A stretch of 64,000 nt of DNA from Cheiracanthium punctorium. Its lineage: Eukaryota; Arthropoda; Arachnida; Araneae; Cheiracanthiidae. The notes beneath the pieces were generated by a model that was not told the DNA's origin, did no database searches, and saw nothing but the letters and a program-made list of their open reading frames with translations. The DNA is taken from the NCBI GenBank assembly GCA_038373885.1, contig JAWZYV010013280.1:86633-150632 (forward strand), in the 5' to 3' direction. Made by a program: the position numbers and the translations under genes. Every line of letters begins with the position of its first letter. The stretch's first letter is position 1. Below are positions 11,209-22,779 of the stretch, in pieces.

Positions 11209-12690
11209 GCCTTTGAGGCGCACCCCTTTCCTAATGGTGAAAACAGGGTAGCCGTTGCCATCGCTCGACTTAACTACCAGCAAGATAGCGGACAATCCAA
11301 ACGTTCATCGCGTTCCACAGATCTAGAGACCCTTTTTTGACGGCAGCTGGCTGTGCGGCACAGCCAGATGTCTATTGGTATCTAATTGCCAATATTGCTA
11401 TTGGTATCTAAGGGGAGGAGCCTTGGACGGAGGATTATATAAGTTCTAATACTTAATGTTACATCTGGAGAAATCCTCCCAAACTCCAGACAGTTAGATC
11501 GATGGCTGCACGATAGGCCCGAAACCCGGACCTTCACATTTCAGCCATCTACCATGCTCAGTTATCCATTCGGCCATGGTGAGGTCCGAAGGATCGCGTA
11601 TGAGGGAGAAAGCCATTAGCGAAAACTTTTGAAGTCATCTGATAGTAACTTGGTTGCATCTGGTAAATTCACGCGTGTAGTTGGCCGACAGCTGTGGCTG
11701 CAATTTAAAACACGCGGGTGTAGTTCGTAGACAATTTAGTTCCTCCTTCCGGCTTCATCATTATGGATAGCAAAAGCCACTTATGGCGTCTCCCATATTG
11801 TCCACTACTTGATCACAACCATAGCCGTCTACCATGTTCAGTGTCTTATCCACTCGGCATGTTAAGGCCCGAAGGACGGATCAAGTAGTTGGCAGACAGC
11901 TGTGGCGGCAAGTCAAAGCAGGAAGGTATACTTGGTAGACAATTAAGTAACCCCTTACGGCTTCTTTGCTATGCATGGCCAGCTTAAGCAGCTGACGGCA
12001 TCTCCCGTTACTACATAATCCTTGATCGCTATGTGACATCTATGATGGTTCACCATGTAACGTCACTAACAGTTCCCCAGAAAACCATTTGTCCATCCCC
12101 ACAACCACTTTTCGACGAACACATCAAAAAGAACATGTCACGTGAAGTCACAAAGTCACTTAGTGGCCATTATGCATACATATTCCGACGTCATAGAGCA
12201 GTAAGACTCCATGAATTTGCGTATGCAGGGGGGAGGCTGAGGGGGCTGCAGCCCACATCCCCACACGAAATCTGACTCAGGGCAAACCGTAATAGCACCG
12301 TGCCGTACGGCCAAGTACGGAACGGTGCTGGCTATGCGGCACAACCAACTGTCGTCAAAAAAGGGTCTCTAGATCTGTGGCACGCGATGAACGTTTCGAT
12401 CGTCCGCCATCTTGCTGGTAGTTAAGTCGAGCGATGGCAACGGCTGCCCTTTTCCAGCATTGGGCAATCGATCCAGCTGTTCTCACATTCTTCCATTTTT
12501 CAGCAGATGTCAGTGCTATTAAAAATAATCGTGTTTACGGGAAATGACGTGCTAAAAAGTAAAGGATTCTCGTGGAGCTATGTCACCCGAAACTATTTTT
12601 TATAGAAATCAAATCTATTCTTCGTCACTGGCAACAGTCAAAACGTCAGAGTTTGGTGTTCACAGAGCGGGAACACTGCGCGTTAAAGGT
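11209..12690 (+). mobile_element. F1 foldback element, copy C, enlarged by an internal payload
   Basis: TTAA flanks it at 11205-11208 and 12691-12694. The left end is type 2 (GCCTTTGAGGCGCA, first C mutated) and the right end type 1 (CGCGTTAAAGG plus a T for the last G). The left long arm is at 11209-11350 and the right arm plus single-copy section at 12350-12690. Instead of the short hairpin loop seen in other copies, about 950 bp of unrelated sequence separates the arms. The hairpin core (CTGGCTGTGCGGCACA) is present on both sides of that payload, as if two F1 elements flank it. Confidence 0.82.
11377..12330. other. Payload carried between the arms of F1 copy C
   Basis: This segment is visibly richer in G and C than its surroundings. 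It contains a degenerate direct duplication: words such as GACAGCTGTGGC (11690 and 11908), CCGAAGGA (11587 and 11870) and TAGACAATT (11728 and 11936) recur in the same order about 220-285 bp apart. It also contains a palindromic stretch near 12296-12327 (GCACCGTGCCGTACGG ... GTACGGAACGGTGC). No protein frame beyond about 80 codons and no similarity I recognise; it does not recur elsewhere in the window. Confidence 0.55.
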
Positions 12691-12825
12691 TTAAGCCTTT
12701 TTTTTAAATAAAATGAAAGTGACCGGAAAATACTTTAATCTCTGAAGTGAAAGTAAATTTACAATGATGATCCAAAATTAACTGAAGCAGAGAATACACG
12801 AAAAAACTTAAAATATATATAATAC

Positions 12826-14312
12826 TAGCTCAAGTACCCGTCCTTGACTGGTTAGTACTGAATGCAATTTCCAAAAAGCAAGAACTTTCAGTATTGTAGG
12901 AGTACACAGAATGGATGTAGTATGTTGCCAAAGTAAAGAAAGCGAAGTTATAATTTTTATGTATTGTTAAAATATTACTGGTCAGAGAGTAACTAAGTAA
13001 TATCATTTCATTCGCTTTCGTCATAATTATGTGATGCGCGAAAGAATATTTACGCATATTGAAATAATTTTCGCAAAATCTCAAAATCTAATCTATATTT
13101 TTTTTTAAATTGGAAGCCTAGAATTTAAGTTGAGTGACAACCTATCACTTGTCACCCAATTTCGTTTCATTCCCTGCAGTCTTTATTTCGTGATGCTGGA
13201 ACAAAATTTCAGCATTTTAAAACGATTTTCACAAAATCTCAAAATGTAATTAAAATATTTTTAAAATTCAACACCTATAAATTAAGATTAGCAACTACTT
13301 ATCATATCACTAAATTTCGTATCATTCGTATTAGTCGTTATTACGTGATGCTTGAAGAAATATAAACGTATTTTGAGAAAATTTTCACAAATTCTCAAAA
13401 TCTAATAAAAATATTTAAAAAATTTGACACCTATAGTTTATGTTGAGCAACCATCTATCATGTGACCAAATTTCATATCATTCGCTTTAGTCGTTATTGC
13501 GTAATGAGTGAACAAAGATTCACTCAGTTTTAAACGATTTTCGCAAAATCTCGAAATCTGATCGATTTTTTTTTAATCAGATGCTTATAGTTTAAGGTGA
13601 GTGACCACCTATCATTTCACCAAATATCATTTTTTCACCTTAGCATTTATTACGTGATGTCCGAACACAAATTTACGCAGTCGGAAAGAATTTTCGCAAA
13701 ATCTCAAAATCTAATCAAGATTTTTTTTAAATATTCGACGCCTTTGTTTTAAGTTAAGTGAGCACCTATCATGACACCCAATTTCATTTCAATCCCTTCA
13801 GTCGGTTTTTACGTGATGCTCGAACACGCATTTACACAGTTTGAAAGGATTTTCACAAAATCTCAAAGTCCAATCAAGATATTTTAAAAATTCGACGCCT
13901 ATGTTTTAAGTTTAGTGACCTCCTATCATGACACGCAATTTCATTTCATTCGCTTCAGTCGTTTTTACGTGATGCTTGAACACAAATTTACGCATTTTGA
14001 AAGGATTTTCGCAAAGTCTCAAAATCCAATCAAGATTTTTTTTTTAAATTCGACGCCTATGTTTTAAGTTGAGTGACCACCTATCATGACACCCAATTTC
14101 ATTTCATTCGCTTCAGTCGTTTTGACGTGATGCTTAAAAAAAAAAGCGTCACGGACAGAATGACAGAACGACAGAATGACAGAATGACAGACAGACAAAC
14201 TTTTTTTTGAGGGCCGCATCGGATTCCCGGGTGCTTGAAACGGATAGAAATCGCAAAATTTTTGAATTCCAAGAAATGTACAGACAAAAGTCTAATTTTA
14301 TTTATATAGATT
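12826..14312 (+). mobile_element. Tandem-repeat element with seven to eight ~157-bp units
   Basis: The left edge, ACTAGCTCAAGTACCCG, matches the left edge of the element at 1222. The interior is an array at about 12985-14130 of units spaced 154-158 bp: the word CTATCAT or CTTATCAT recurs at 13142, 13298, 13455, 13609, 13765, 13923 and 14081. Units also share TTTTCGCAAAATCTCAAAAT and CATTCGCTTCAGTCG. The array is followed by an ACAGAATG/ACAGACAG run (14152-14198), a GGATTCCCGGGTG segment and a TAATTTTATTTATATAGAT tail. Successive units near the 3' side are the most alike, suggesting growth by unequal exchange. No coding capacity. Confidence 0.6.
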
Positions 14313-15085
14313 AACAATTAACAAATAAATTATGAAACTTGCTCAGTTTGCATATAGTACCAGTCCTCCAGGAGCAAAATGACCTAATATTTCTTCAATA
14401 TATATTTTTTATTTTTATTTTTTTGTTTTTTGTGTAGTCACAGGTTTTTTCGCAGCTGCCATAAATATCTACTTATTAATTTCCCATGAGAATAGTCACG
14501 TTGTTTGAAGTCTAAATAAGAAAAGAAGCCATAAGCAGGAAGAACAAACATGTAATAATTATGCATGTAGTACACAAGAAGAATTAAAGTGGAATAAATT
14601 TGGTATAAAAATGGATTTGGTATGAAAATTTTAAAAATGAACTTATAATTTTGAATATTAAATCTGATTTCACAGTTAATTTAAGTTGATTCAATTATTT
14701 TAAATCAAATTAAATATAAGGAAATTTTATCAAGATGTTCACAAACTCGTTTATTTTTTTAATTAAAATGACATACTCTAATTTCTACTGCTTTAAAAGG
14801 TACACTAGGGGAATAAATATCGATACACAACTTAAAGAAAGGTGTAACTGATTAATGGTAGAACTTTCGCTTCGCTAGTTTTTAGTTAAGGAATTAGCTT
14901 AGCGTGTTAATATTGTATTGTTTTAACATTATTAGCACGTAATTTGCAATCAGGGAAAATGTAATGAATTTTAAAAAATCAGTTGCTTATCCATTTTAAA
15001 CTTGAATCGAGGAAATGCATTTTGAAAGATTTGTTTACAATTTTTATTTAAAATGTAATGCATTCAGTCAATCGCAAAGAGGTGT
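14313..15085. other. AT-rich filler, no gene seen
   Basis: AT-rich sequence with no recognised gene, transposon end or RNA. Confidence 0.6.
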
Positions 15086-15089
15086 GAAT

Positions 15090-15354
15090 TAGGGATGCGG
15101 CATTCAATTCATCGATGTTTTGAAAACATCGATGAATTGAAATCGATATTTGACATCTGTGTTTCTTCATGTAGTCGATTGTATACTTCATGCCTTATCA
15201 ACATGTACGAAATATACTTAAACACTTTTTGTAAAGTTTAAAAACATCGATGTTTTGAAAACATCGATATCACATCCCCAATTTACAAAAGTGAGACAAA
15301 ATGTCGATGTCTAACAAATATCGGGATTTACAAAAAACATCGATGCCGCATCTA
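15090..15354. mobile_element. hAT-like MITE with ATCGATG palindromes
   Basis: The termini are TAGGGATGCGGCAT on the left and, inverted, ATGCCGCATCTA on the right, with TAGRGATG-like starts typical of hAT elements. The interior contains several copies of ACATCGATGTTTT and its inverse, including an almost perfect palindrome at 15107-15138. I could not match an 8-bp target duplication, so the assignment is tentative. Confidence 0.5.
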
Positions 15355-15487
15355 ACTATAATCTATCCCTGAGCAAGTGAAATGGGATTAATTTTGAAAA
15401 TTTTTGAGTTAAGGGAGAAGTAGCATGAATTGGCCACTAATCCTAAATACACATCTTTTGAGTAGGAAAGTCTTTCTACACAGTTAA

Positions 15488-15763
15488 CCCATTTATGCCT
15501 AGCGTCCCTTTCTTGGGACGGCATTTTCGCTATCAGTCGAAAACGATATTTATTTTTCCTAGCCTTTATTCGCGAGTATTGAACTTCAATTCCACAAAAT
15601 ATTTTAATATGGCCAAGTAGGATGTTGACATTTCAATTTTTATACATAATGATTTTAAATTAAATCATTCCTTGTTCAAAAAGTTGACATCAGAAATTTG
15701 TCAATTACTGCTGGTGTTTGCAAAAATCGAAGAAAGTCGCAAAAATATCCAGGCACGAATGGG
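15488..15763 (+). mobile_element. F2 TTAA MITE, copy 1
   Basis: This 276-bp element is flanked by TTAA (15484-15487 and 15764-15767). Its inverted termini are CCCATTTATGCCTAG and, at the right end, TCCAGGCACGAATGGG. TTAA targets with CCC-starting ends are the signature of piggyBac-type elements. It is distinct in sequence from F1 and has no long arms. Copies 2 and 3 lie at 31152 and 18029; copies 1 and 2 have the same length. Confidence 0.82.
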
Positions 15764-15939
15764 TTAAACTGCACAGTAGACATTACGTTTTGAACCGGTA
15801 CCTTAAGTATGGCAGATTTGATAAGTCTAAAGGCGAATTTGTAATTTTAATAAATGAAATATAATTTGCATATGCGATGGATATACTTTTTTAAAGTTTT
15901 AAAACAAACTTTAAAAGAAAATTTCATCGAAATGGGTAT

Positions 15940-15975
15940 TACTTTCAAAAATCCTTTTAAAGATTTTTGAAAGTA
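15940..15975. repeat. Perfect 14-bp-stem hairpin
   Basis: TACTTTCAAAAATC and its exact complement are separated by eight bases (CTTTTAAA). A second fold, with TCCACCAAAAAC and TTTTTGTGGATC words, follows immediately up to F1 copy D. It may be the relic of a small foldback element. Confidence 0.6.
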
Positions 15976-16011
15976 ATCCACCAAAAACTTTTTTTGTGGA
16001 TCACTTTCAAA

Positions 16012-16388
16012 AGACCTTTTTTTGACGACAACTGGCTGTCGTCAAAGAAAAGGTCTGTAGATCTGTGTGGCACGCGATGAACGTTTCGATCGTCAGCCAT
16101 CTTGCTGGTAGTTAAGTCGAGCGATGGCAACGGCTGCCCTTTTTTCAGCATTGGGCAATCTATCCAGCTGTTCTCGCATTCTTCCATTTTTCAGCAGATG
16201 TCAGTGCTGTTAAAAATAATCGTGACAATTTTTTTAAGGAAAATGACGTGCTAAAAAGTAAAGGATTCTCGTGGAGTTATGTCACCCGCAACTATTTTTA
16301 TAGAAATCAAATCTATTCTTCGTGACTGGCAGCAGTCAAATAGTCAGAGTTTGGTGTTCCCAGAGCGGGAACACTGCGCGTTAAAGGG
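16012..16388 (+). mobile_element. F1 foldback MITE, copy D, left arm lost
   Basis: The right side is complete: hairpin core at 16022-16045, long arm to about 16156, single-copy section and the type-1 end CGCGTTAAAGGG at 16388 followed by TTAA. Only about ten bases of the left arm remain. On the minus strand a short frame starting MEECENSWIDCP reads from the single-copy section into the arm, as in other F1 copies. Confidence 0.8.
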
Positions 16389-16392
16389 TTAA

Positions 16393-17030
16393 AGGGCGTT
16401 TATTCGGTATTTCAAGAGTAAACGAGAAAAGCAGAAGGGGGAATTTTCGCTGTATTTTACGGTAATTAGTCACTCACAAAACTATAGTAGGAAATATATA
16501 TTAAACTCAAATACTTTATTGTGCGAGTGTAGCAGGAAAAGCGCATGTCTTAAAGAGATAGCACTGTTTGCAGTCTACAATGGTCCAGCATGCACAAGCA
16601 CAAACCCATAAAATATATATCCCCGCTGAATGGTTACTCTTTATCATTATTGTACCTAATGTGCAACAAATTTTATACAATACGTAAATAAATAACGGAA
16701 GAGAACCCATACTTCTCAGTTCTTTCACTTTATGCTTGAAAATTCCAGACGATGTCCAGAAAGATAAATGAACCCGAGTACACTTACATATGATAAATAT
16801 TCTGCATTTATAAAAAAGGAAAATACGAGCCGCTGGTCCAAATGCGGTAATTCGAAACACATTTATAAACTCCCGCGTGTAACTGCTTCCATAAACTGAG
16901 ATCAATTCATAAATTTTTCACTTGGGGAAACAGGCATGTGTTGCGCCTTATTTACATTTGACTTAGTAACTGTAGCTTAGCTAGGCTAAATTGGCATATT
17001 GGTTTTAGGAGTGAACGTCTGAGTTTTATA
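16393..17030. other. Filler; one unsupported 129-codon frame
   Basis: The minus-strand frame at 16516-16905 encodes a cysteine-rich composition without any motif I recognise, and nothing around it suggests a gene. I see no transposon ends in the stretch. Confidence 0.5.
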
Positions 17031-17260
17031 CAGGGTGTCCCAAAAAGGTGGTATTGGGCTTTAATTCTTTATCTATTAGAGATAAGTGGGCAGTGTAAAT
17101 TGAAAAAAAAATGTTCAAAATAAGGTCGGAATTAAGACTCCATTTAGAAAAAATTCCTCTGGTTTATTTTTAAAAAGTTACACAGTTCAAATTTGTATAC
17201 GGCCCCCATGCAAGAAAATTCTCAATAAGTAAAATGTCATGAGGTGACATACAAAATTTG
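17031..17260 (+). repeat. Eroded repeat with a mariner-like left terminus
   Basis: The left edge is CAGGGTGTCCCAAAAAGG preceded by TA. Part of the following sequence (17100-17200, AAAATGTTCAAAATAAGG and onward) is clearly related to 32067-32165 (AAAAATGATCGAAATAAG and onward), so this is a dispersed repeat. The right end was not found; F1 copy E starts at 17401. Confidence 0.4.
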
Positions 17261-17400
17261 ATAATTATACCTTGAAAAGTGTCAGAGATATGACGATAAA
17301 TAGAATGCTGAGTTGAACCACTTTTCCATGGCTCTCGAACGGAAAAAATCGCGTCGAATGACATCATTTCAGATCTCGTACAGAAATTATGAAAGAAAAT

Positions 17401-17787
17401 CTTTTTGACGCAGCTGGCTGTGCCCGGAACAGCCCGCTGCGTCAAAAAAAGGGTCTCTAGATCTGTGGTGAAGCGATGAACGTTTCGATCGTCCGCCATC
17501 TTGCTGGTAGTTAAGTCGAGCGATGGCACCGGCTGCCCTTTTTTCAGCATTGGGCAATCTATCCGGCTGTTCTCGCATTCCTCCATTTTTCAGCAGACGT
17601 CAGGGCTGTTAAAAATAATCGTGACCATTTTTTACGGGAAAGGACGTGTTAAAAAGTAAAGGATTCTCGTGGAGCTATGTGACCCGCAACTATTTTTTAT
17701 AGAAATCAAATCTATTCTTCGTGTCTGGCAACAGACAAAACGTCAGAGTTGGGTGTTCCCAGAGCGGGAATACTGCGCGTTAAAGGG
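17401..17787 (+). mobile_element. F1 foldback MITE, copy E, left arm lost
   Basis: It begins at the hairpin core (GACGCAGCTGGCTGTGCC, complement to 17443), continues through the long right arm and single-copy section, and ends with the type-1 terminus GCGCGTTAAAGGG at 17787 followed by TTAA. The minus-strand 138-codon frame through it is a chimera of F1 sequence (MEECENSRIDCP...) and the flanking repeat. Confidence 0.78.
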
Positions 17788-18028
17788 TTAATGTATGGGG
17801 CACATTTTACTAACTGGGAATTTTTTTGTACTAGGGTCGTATGCAAATTTAAATAAAAATGAAGAAAATCTGAAACCCTTTCAGATTTTAAATACGCACG
17901 AAAGTGCTATAGATTAAAAGCGTATCATAGTTTATGCGTCGTTCCTATTTTTCTTCCTTTTTCCATTAAGTTGGAAAGTGCATCATCATTCATGAGTGAG
18001 CAGTATTTTTCTTCCTTATTTTATAAAA

Positions 18029-18316
18029 CCCATTTTTGGAATCAAAATCTGTTATGCCTAGTGTCCCTTTTTGGGGATGTCATTTTCGCTATCAGTCGAA
18101 ATCGTTATTTATTTTTTCTAGCCTTTATCCACGTGTATTGAACCTCAGCTCCACAAAATATTTTACCATGACAAAAGACGATGTTGACATTTCAGTTTTT
18201 ATCGATAATCATTTTAAAAGAAATCCTCCCTTGTTCAACAAGTTGATATCAGAAATTTATCTATTATTGCTAGCAAAAGTCAAAGAAAGTCGTAAAAATA
18301 TCTGGGCAGATATGGG
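18029..18316 (+). mobile_element. F2 TTAA MITE, copy 3, with a small internal insertion
   Basis: The left terminus CCCATTT is separated from the rest of the repeat (TTATGCCTAGTGTCCC) by about 16 extra bases; otherwise the sequence follows copies 1 and 2 to the right end ATATGGG at 18316. The flanks AAAA and TAAA look like decayed TTAA. The 144-codon frame that crosses this element starts in the insertion and runs into the simple repeat beyond it, so I do not treat it as a gene. Confidence 0.7.
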
Positions 18317-18410
18317 TAAACTTTTTAATCTCTTTGAAGTAATGATGGTAACAGTTTTCTCTGGGAGTGGCTCCCCTCAATCGTTACAGAATCAGCAATT
18401 CAGTGTATCA

Positions 18411-18466
18411 GTGAGTGTATTAGTGAGTCAATCAATCAGTGAGTGTATTAGTGAGTCAATCAATCA
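18411..18466 (+). repeat. 28-bp perfect tandem duplication
   Basis: A 28-bp unit built from GTGAGTGTATTAGTGAGTC and a CAATCAATCA remainder is repeated exactly, at 18411-18438 and 18439-18466, within a wider AGTGAGTCA-rich stretch. Confidence 0.85.
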
Positions 18467-18535
18467 GTGAGTCAGGTATCAGTTTCATTATACAGTAGGA
18501 TTGCCTACTAAAACGGCTTTAGCATATTCATCAAA

Positions 18536-18973
18536 CAGGCGCGCACACAGGATTTTTGGCTGGGGGGGTCCAACTTTTACAGTTTGGGGGGGGGGGGTCC
18601 AACTTTTAGGGATGTTCCAGATTGACAAAAATCAGTGATGAAAGAGCTCGTTTTCATTGGATGGAATTCATCAAAACTCGTTTGATCCAGTTCCCTAAGA
18701 ATACACTACACAGTACAATAGGAAGCAAAGTAATAGTTGTACATTTTTGAGAACAAGATGGTGTTTTATGTTCGCTTTCAGTTCGTTTTTGAAAAGTTGA
18801 GGAAAACGAGAAAAAATTTTCTTTTTTTATTTATTAGAACTGAAACTATAGCTACCTTTTTTGGAATTATTATATTTACTATAGATATAGGATAATAATT
18901 GATTGAAAAAAAAAATCAAAGCCGATGGGGGGGGGGTCCGGACCCCCTGGACCCCCCCTTGTGTGCGCCACTG
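18536..18973. mobile_element. hAT-like MITE with perfect 8-bp target duplication
   Basis: The 438-bp element is flanked by TCATCAAA at 18528-18535 and 18974-18981. Inverted termini are CAGGCGCGCACACA and TTGTGTGCGCCACTG. Subterminal G runs (GGGGGGGTCC) and their C-run counterparts form the inner part of the inverted repeat. The terminal CAG...CTG with an 8-bp duplication is diagnostic of hAT. The 62-codon frame here reads through the G-rich end and is not a gene. Confidence 0.85.
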
Positions 18974-18981
18974 TCATCAAA

Positions 18982-20683
18982 CACATTTTAACCATACTTC
19001 ACCTTTACATTTACCGTTTAGAAAGTTAATCATAATTTATGTTTGTTCCGTATTTGTCTTCCTTGTTCATAAAACGCTTCTTTGGCTGTAAAATATATAC
19101 TAAAATTGCCTACTAAAACTGTTTTAGAATCTTCGTCATGCAGAGTTTAACAATATTTCGCCTTTATAGACGCCAGTTAATATGTGTTCCCATTGAAAAA
19201 CGGAAGGATTTGGCACTTTTTCTAGGAATGTAGAAGCTTTCGCCAAACTTGGTTCAATATTGGGGACTTATCTTATGTAGCCAAAAATGGCTGACCTTGT
19301 CGACTTTTGACATAACAAAAACAAGCAGCTATCTTGCATCCCTTAAATCCCCTTTATTTATGTTCCAAAAGGGATTCGCCGTTTTGCCATGGGACAAGAC
19401 GAGTAGACGAAACACTGTGTCAGACACAGCAATCTTGTGCTAATAATAAAAATTTGCTATGTCATGTAATTATTAGAATCAAAAAAGACTGAAGATAGTT
19501 TAAAACTTATTTTCAATCTGAAAATTGAATTTTGAAAGAGTAAAGAGCTCCTAGATAAAATTTATTCAACAATCTATTTAATACATTATTAACAATAAAT
19601 ATTTTTCTAAATTTATTCTGAGTAAAAATAAAAGCTTTTATTTTATTTCAAAATATTTTATTCATAAAATTTTAACATATGCATGTTTATTTACTACAAC
19701 AACGAAGTTATCTTCCAAGCTAAACTACAATTCCTTCACAAATCATCTCCACCGTTCCATAATTTAGCTTTAATAGAATTTTTAAAGAGATCGATTTGAA
19801 GTTATCTTTATATTTCCCATTTACAAAGTCTTCCCTTTTCTGATGTGATATGTAAATTAGTTCAAAATTCATTTCTAATTTTTGGAATGCGTAAGGAAAT
19901 TGCCATATTTTTTTATTGTAATAAGTTGATTGGCATTAAATTATTGTTATATATTTTAATGTCAGATAAGAAAAATAACTGCTGAATTTAATAAGTACGT
20001 TGACATACAGTCAAAAAATAAAAATTTGTTTTTCTCCATCTATTTTAATTTGCAAAAATGTGCAATCACTTTATTTTTTTCGTATTTTTTATGATTCTTT
20101 TCATAAATATGAAATAATTTTTTTACTATAACATATTCAAATATAAATTGAAAAGTTTTTGATAAGCGCAATAATAGGGTAGAGTTTTAAACATTTGACT
20201 TATGTGCCGTAATTGTTTATTTTCCTTATATAACACTGTTTCATAATGAAATAATAATCTTTAAACTGCATATTTTTTTATAAAGTTGGAGAGTTTACTT
20301 CATTTTCATTGACATTTGCAATATTATTGGATATTTTTTTTTCGTGGTCCCTTAGTTTGAATGAGCATTATTTCAATTCAAGCTTCTGAATTAATTTACA
20401 TAAATATTTAAAAATCAATACATTCGTATTAACTTAACTTGTTTGTTTCTTTTGGATTTTTATGATCTACTAATAAAGTTATCTTCAAACATAACATATT
20501 AAATTATATCTTTTTAATATCTCATATATAAAACTTTTCGGATACATCAAAAAATGGAAAAATTCTTTCATAATTTTACTTATCAGCGTAGATATGTATC
20601 TGTAGATATGAAAATCTTAATGCAGGATGATTCAAATTAAAGTTGGCGAACTTCAGAGATTAGAAGGTTACTCAAAAACGAAT
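18982..20683. other. AT-rich filler, no gene seen
   Basis: About 1.7 kb of AT-rich sequence with no recognised gene or repeat family. The 64-codon frame near 19249 has no motif. Confidence 0.6.
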
Positions 20684-21062
20684 CAGCTGTCTGTGCCCGC
20701 GCACAGTCAGCTGTCGTCAAAAAAGGGTCTCTAGATCTGTGACACGCGATGAACGTTTCGATCGTCCGCCATCTTGCTGGTAGTTAAGTCGAGCGATGGC
20801 AACGGCTGCCCTTTTTCAGCATTGGGCAATCTATCCAGCTGTTCCTCGCATTCTTCCATTTTTCGGCAGATGTCAGTGCTGTTAAAAATAATCGTGACCA
20901 TTTTTTTTTACGGGAAATGACGTGCTAAAAAGTAAAGGATTCTCGTGGAGCTGTGTCACCGGCAACTTTTTTTATAGAAATCAAATCTATTCTTCGTGAC
21001 TGGAAACAGTCAAAACGTCAGAGATTGGTGTTCCCAGAGCCGGAACACTGCGTGTTAAAGGG
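20684..21062 (+). mobile_element. F1 foldback MITE, copy F, left arm lost
   Basis: It starts at the hairpin core (CAGCTGTCTGTGCCCGCGCA and complement), then carries the long arm, the single-copy section and the type-1 right end GTGTTAAAGGG at 21062 followed by TTAA (21063-21066). Confidence 0.8.
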
Positions 21063-21074
21063 TTAATGGAATAG

Positions 21075-21224
21075 GCAATTCGCCACGAAAATTAATTTTA
21101 ATAAGCGGAATATTCCGAGATTTTGGATAACCCTGACTAATTATTGCGGTTTTTGGTACTTTAAAAATGCATTACAATAAGCGGAATATTGAATTAACCG
21201 ATATTCTATTAAGCGGGTTGACTG
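21075..21224 (-). mobile_element. pogo-like MITE, second copy, inverted
   Basis: The right end ATTAAGCGGGTTGACTG is followed by TA. Internally, ACAATAAGCGGAATATT and AATTTTAATAAGCGG correspond to the inverted sequence of the element at 10498. The left terminus is eroded or was removed when F1 copy F inserted next to it. Confidence 0.6.
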
Positions 21225-22779
21225 TATTTTTCTTTACATATAACCGTTAAGGAGGAACGTAATTTTGTGTTAAAATAATAATAAAGATTGCAGGTAAAAA
21301 CATAAAATCAATTTAAAAGGACAACCATTAACTACAAATTATGCACAGTTAATGCTTTAAAAAGTGTTTTCAAAGACTAAGCTGTCACTTTTGAAATTGA
21401 AAATAATGTATAATAGCTCAAACATCTTACTAATATGCCTAAATTAAATGCAAAATGCTTAATTTTAATAGTTTCAAACTTCCATTATGTCTCAATTTTC
21501 TCTGTTTTCTTAATTACATTGAAGAAGACAATCTAATTAGTACTTCATACAAAATATACGCGGGGATATATTAATCTTTTAATAGTGTAAATTAAAATGC
21601 GAAGTTTTAATGAAATGAAGGACTACATTAAAATAAAGTTAAGGTATATTAAACACAGCTCAGATTTTAGGTGTTCATCCTTTAAGGAAGTAAGTGTTTT
21701 ACAATTTAAAATAGCTAGATGTCTAGACATACGAGAAAAATATTAAAGAAACTTGAAGAAACAACTGGTACTCAAGGAAAAAAAAGTAATATTATGTATT
21801 GCATTACAATGATGAAAGAGAAGCAAAAACCTCTCTTCTAAAATTTCCTAAAATATACGAAAATAGTTGTTTCAACCAAAGATTTAAGTAGAAAAACAAC
21901 AAAAAGAATTATAATGTCTTCCTTTAAAGACAATTTAAACTGTTTGAAAGAAAAATAAATCTAGAGAAGTTTATCTTCAAAAAGGTATTTTACTTTCTAT
22001 AAACCTCTTAATTTCATGGTTATTTTTTTATATTTAAGAATATTCTATATGTTTAACGTTTTATAAATAGCGGTATTGAAATTTAGAGTAAAAAAATTTT
22101 TGATGAAATAATTCGGAATTATTTTTTAAATGATATATTGTCCTATCACTATAAATATAAATGAATAAATAATGAATTTTTAATTAAAACCCATTATCCA
22201 ACCAATAAAACAGCTTTAAACTGTCTTGTTGAGAAAAAAGAATTGACAAAACGATAAGCCAGCCGCACAGATTTTGGCATGCTTATGCCCTTAAAAACTT
22301 TAGAATGGTTTTTAAAAGTAATTTATTTAAAGAATGAGATAAGAAAAAAGAAATGAATAAGATACTCTAGCTCTGAATTAATAAAACATTTTATAACATT
22401 TTATTAATTCAGATTTAATGATTTTAAGATGGAGTTTTTCTATAGAATACATTTTTGTAAAAGTATCAAGATATGTTTGGTGATAATTCCTACCACGTCG
22501 ATATACTATCAAATAAGCATTAAAATGAGTACTAAACGAACTTTGTTTTGTTGATATTATAAAAATTTTGCAAAGCGCTGGAATTTTCCTACTTTATTCA
22601 ATAGAGATTCAATAGTCAATCGAACACAGCCGATTTATATGCAATCAAATGCATACTTAACTTTTTTCCTTACTAAAATACTAATCAAAAGTTCCATTTC
22701 TTTTCTGCAACATTTCGCTCATGGCAACCCTAAAACATTGCCAATCTCCAGGTTTTCAAGGATTAAGTGTCAAATTTAA

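Noticed and set aside
11490..11530. Possible tRNA-like or SINE B-box near CCCGAAACCCGG
   Set aside because: No matching A box, acceptor stem or anticodon arm could be built around it.
12826..14312. CRISPR-like array (regular ~157-bp repeats)
   Set aside because: Units are long and degenerate with no short conserved repeat plus unique spacers, and the context is eukaryotic transposon DNA.
16516..16905. 129-codon minus-strand open frame
   Set aside because: No motif, no neighbouring gene signals and no conserved copy to compare; frames of this size occur by chance in a 64-kb window.
18036..18470. 144-codon plus-strand open frame
   Set aside because: It starts inside an insertion in an F2 MITE, crosses the MITE and ends in a 28-bp tandem repeat; the other F2 copies do not keep the frame.
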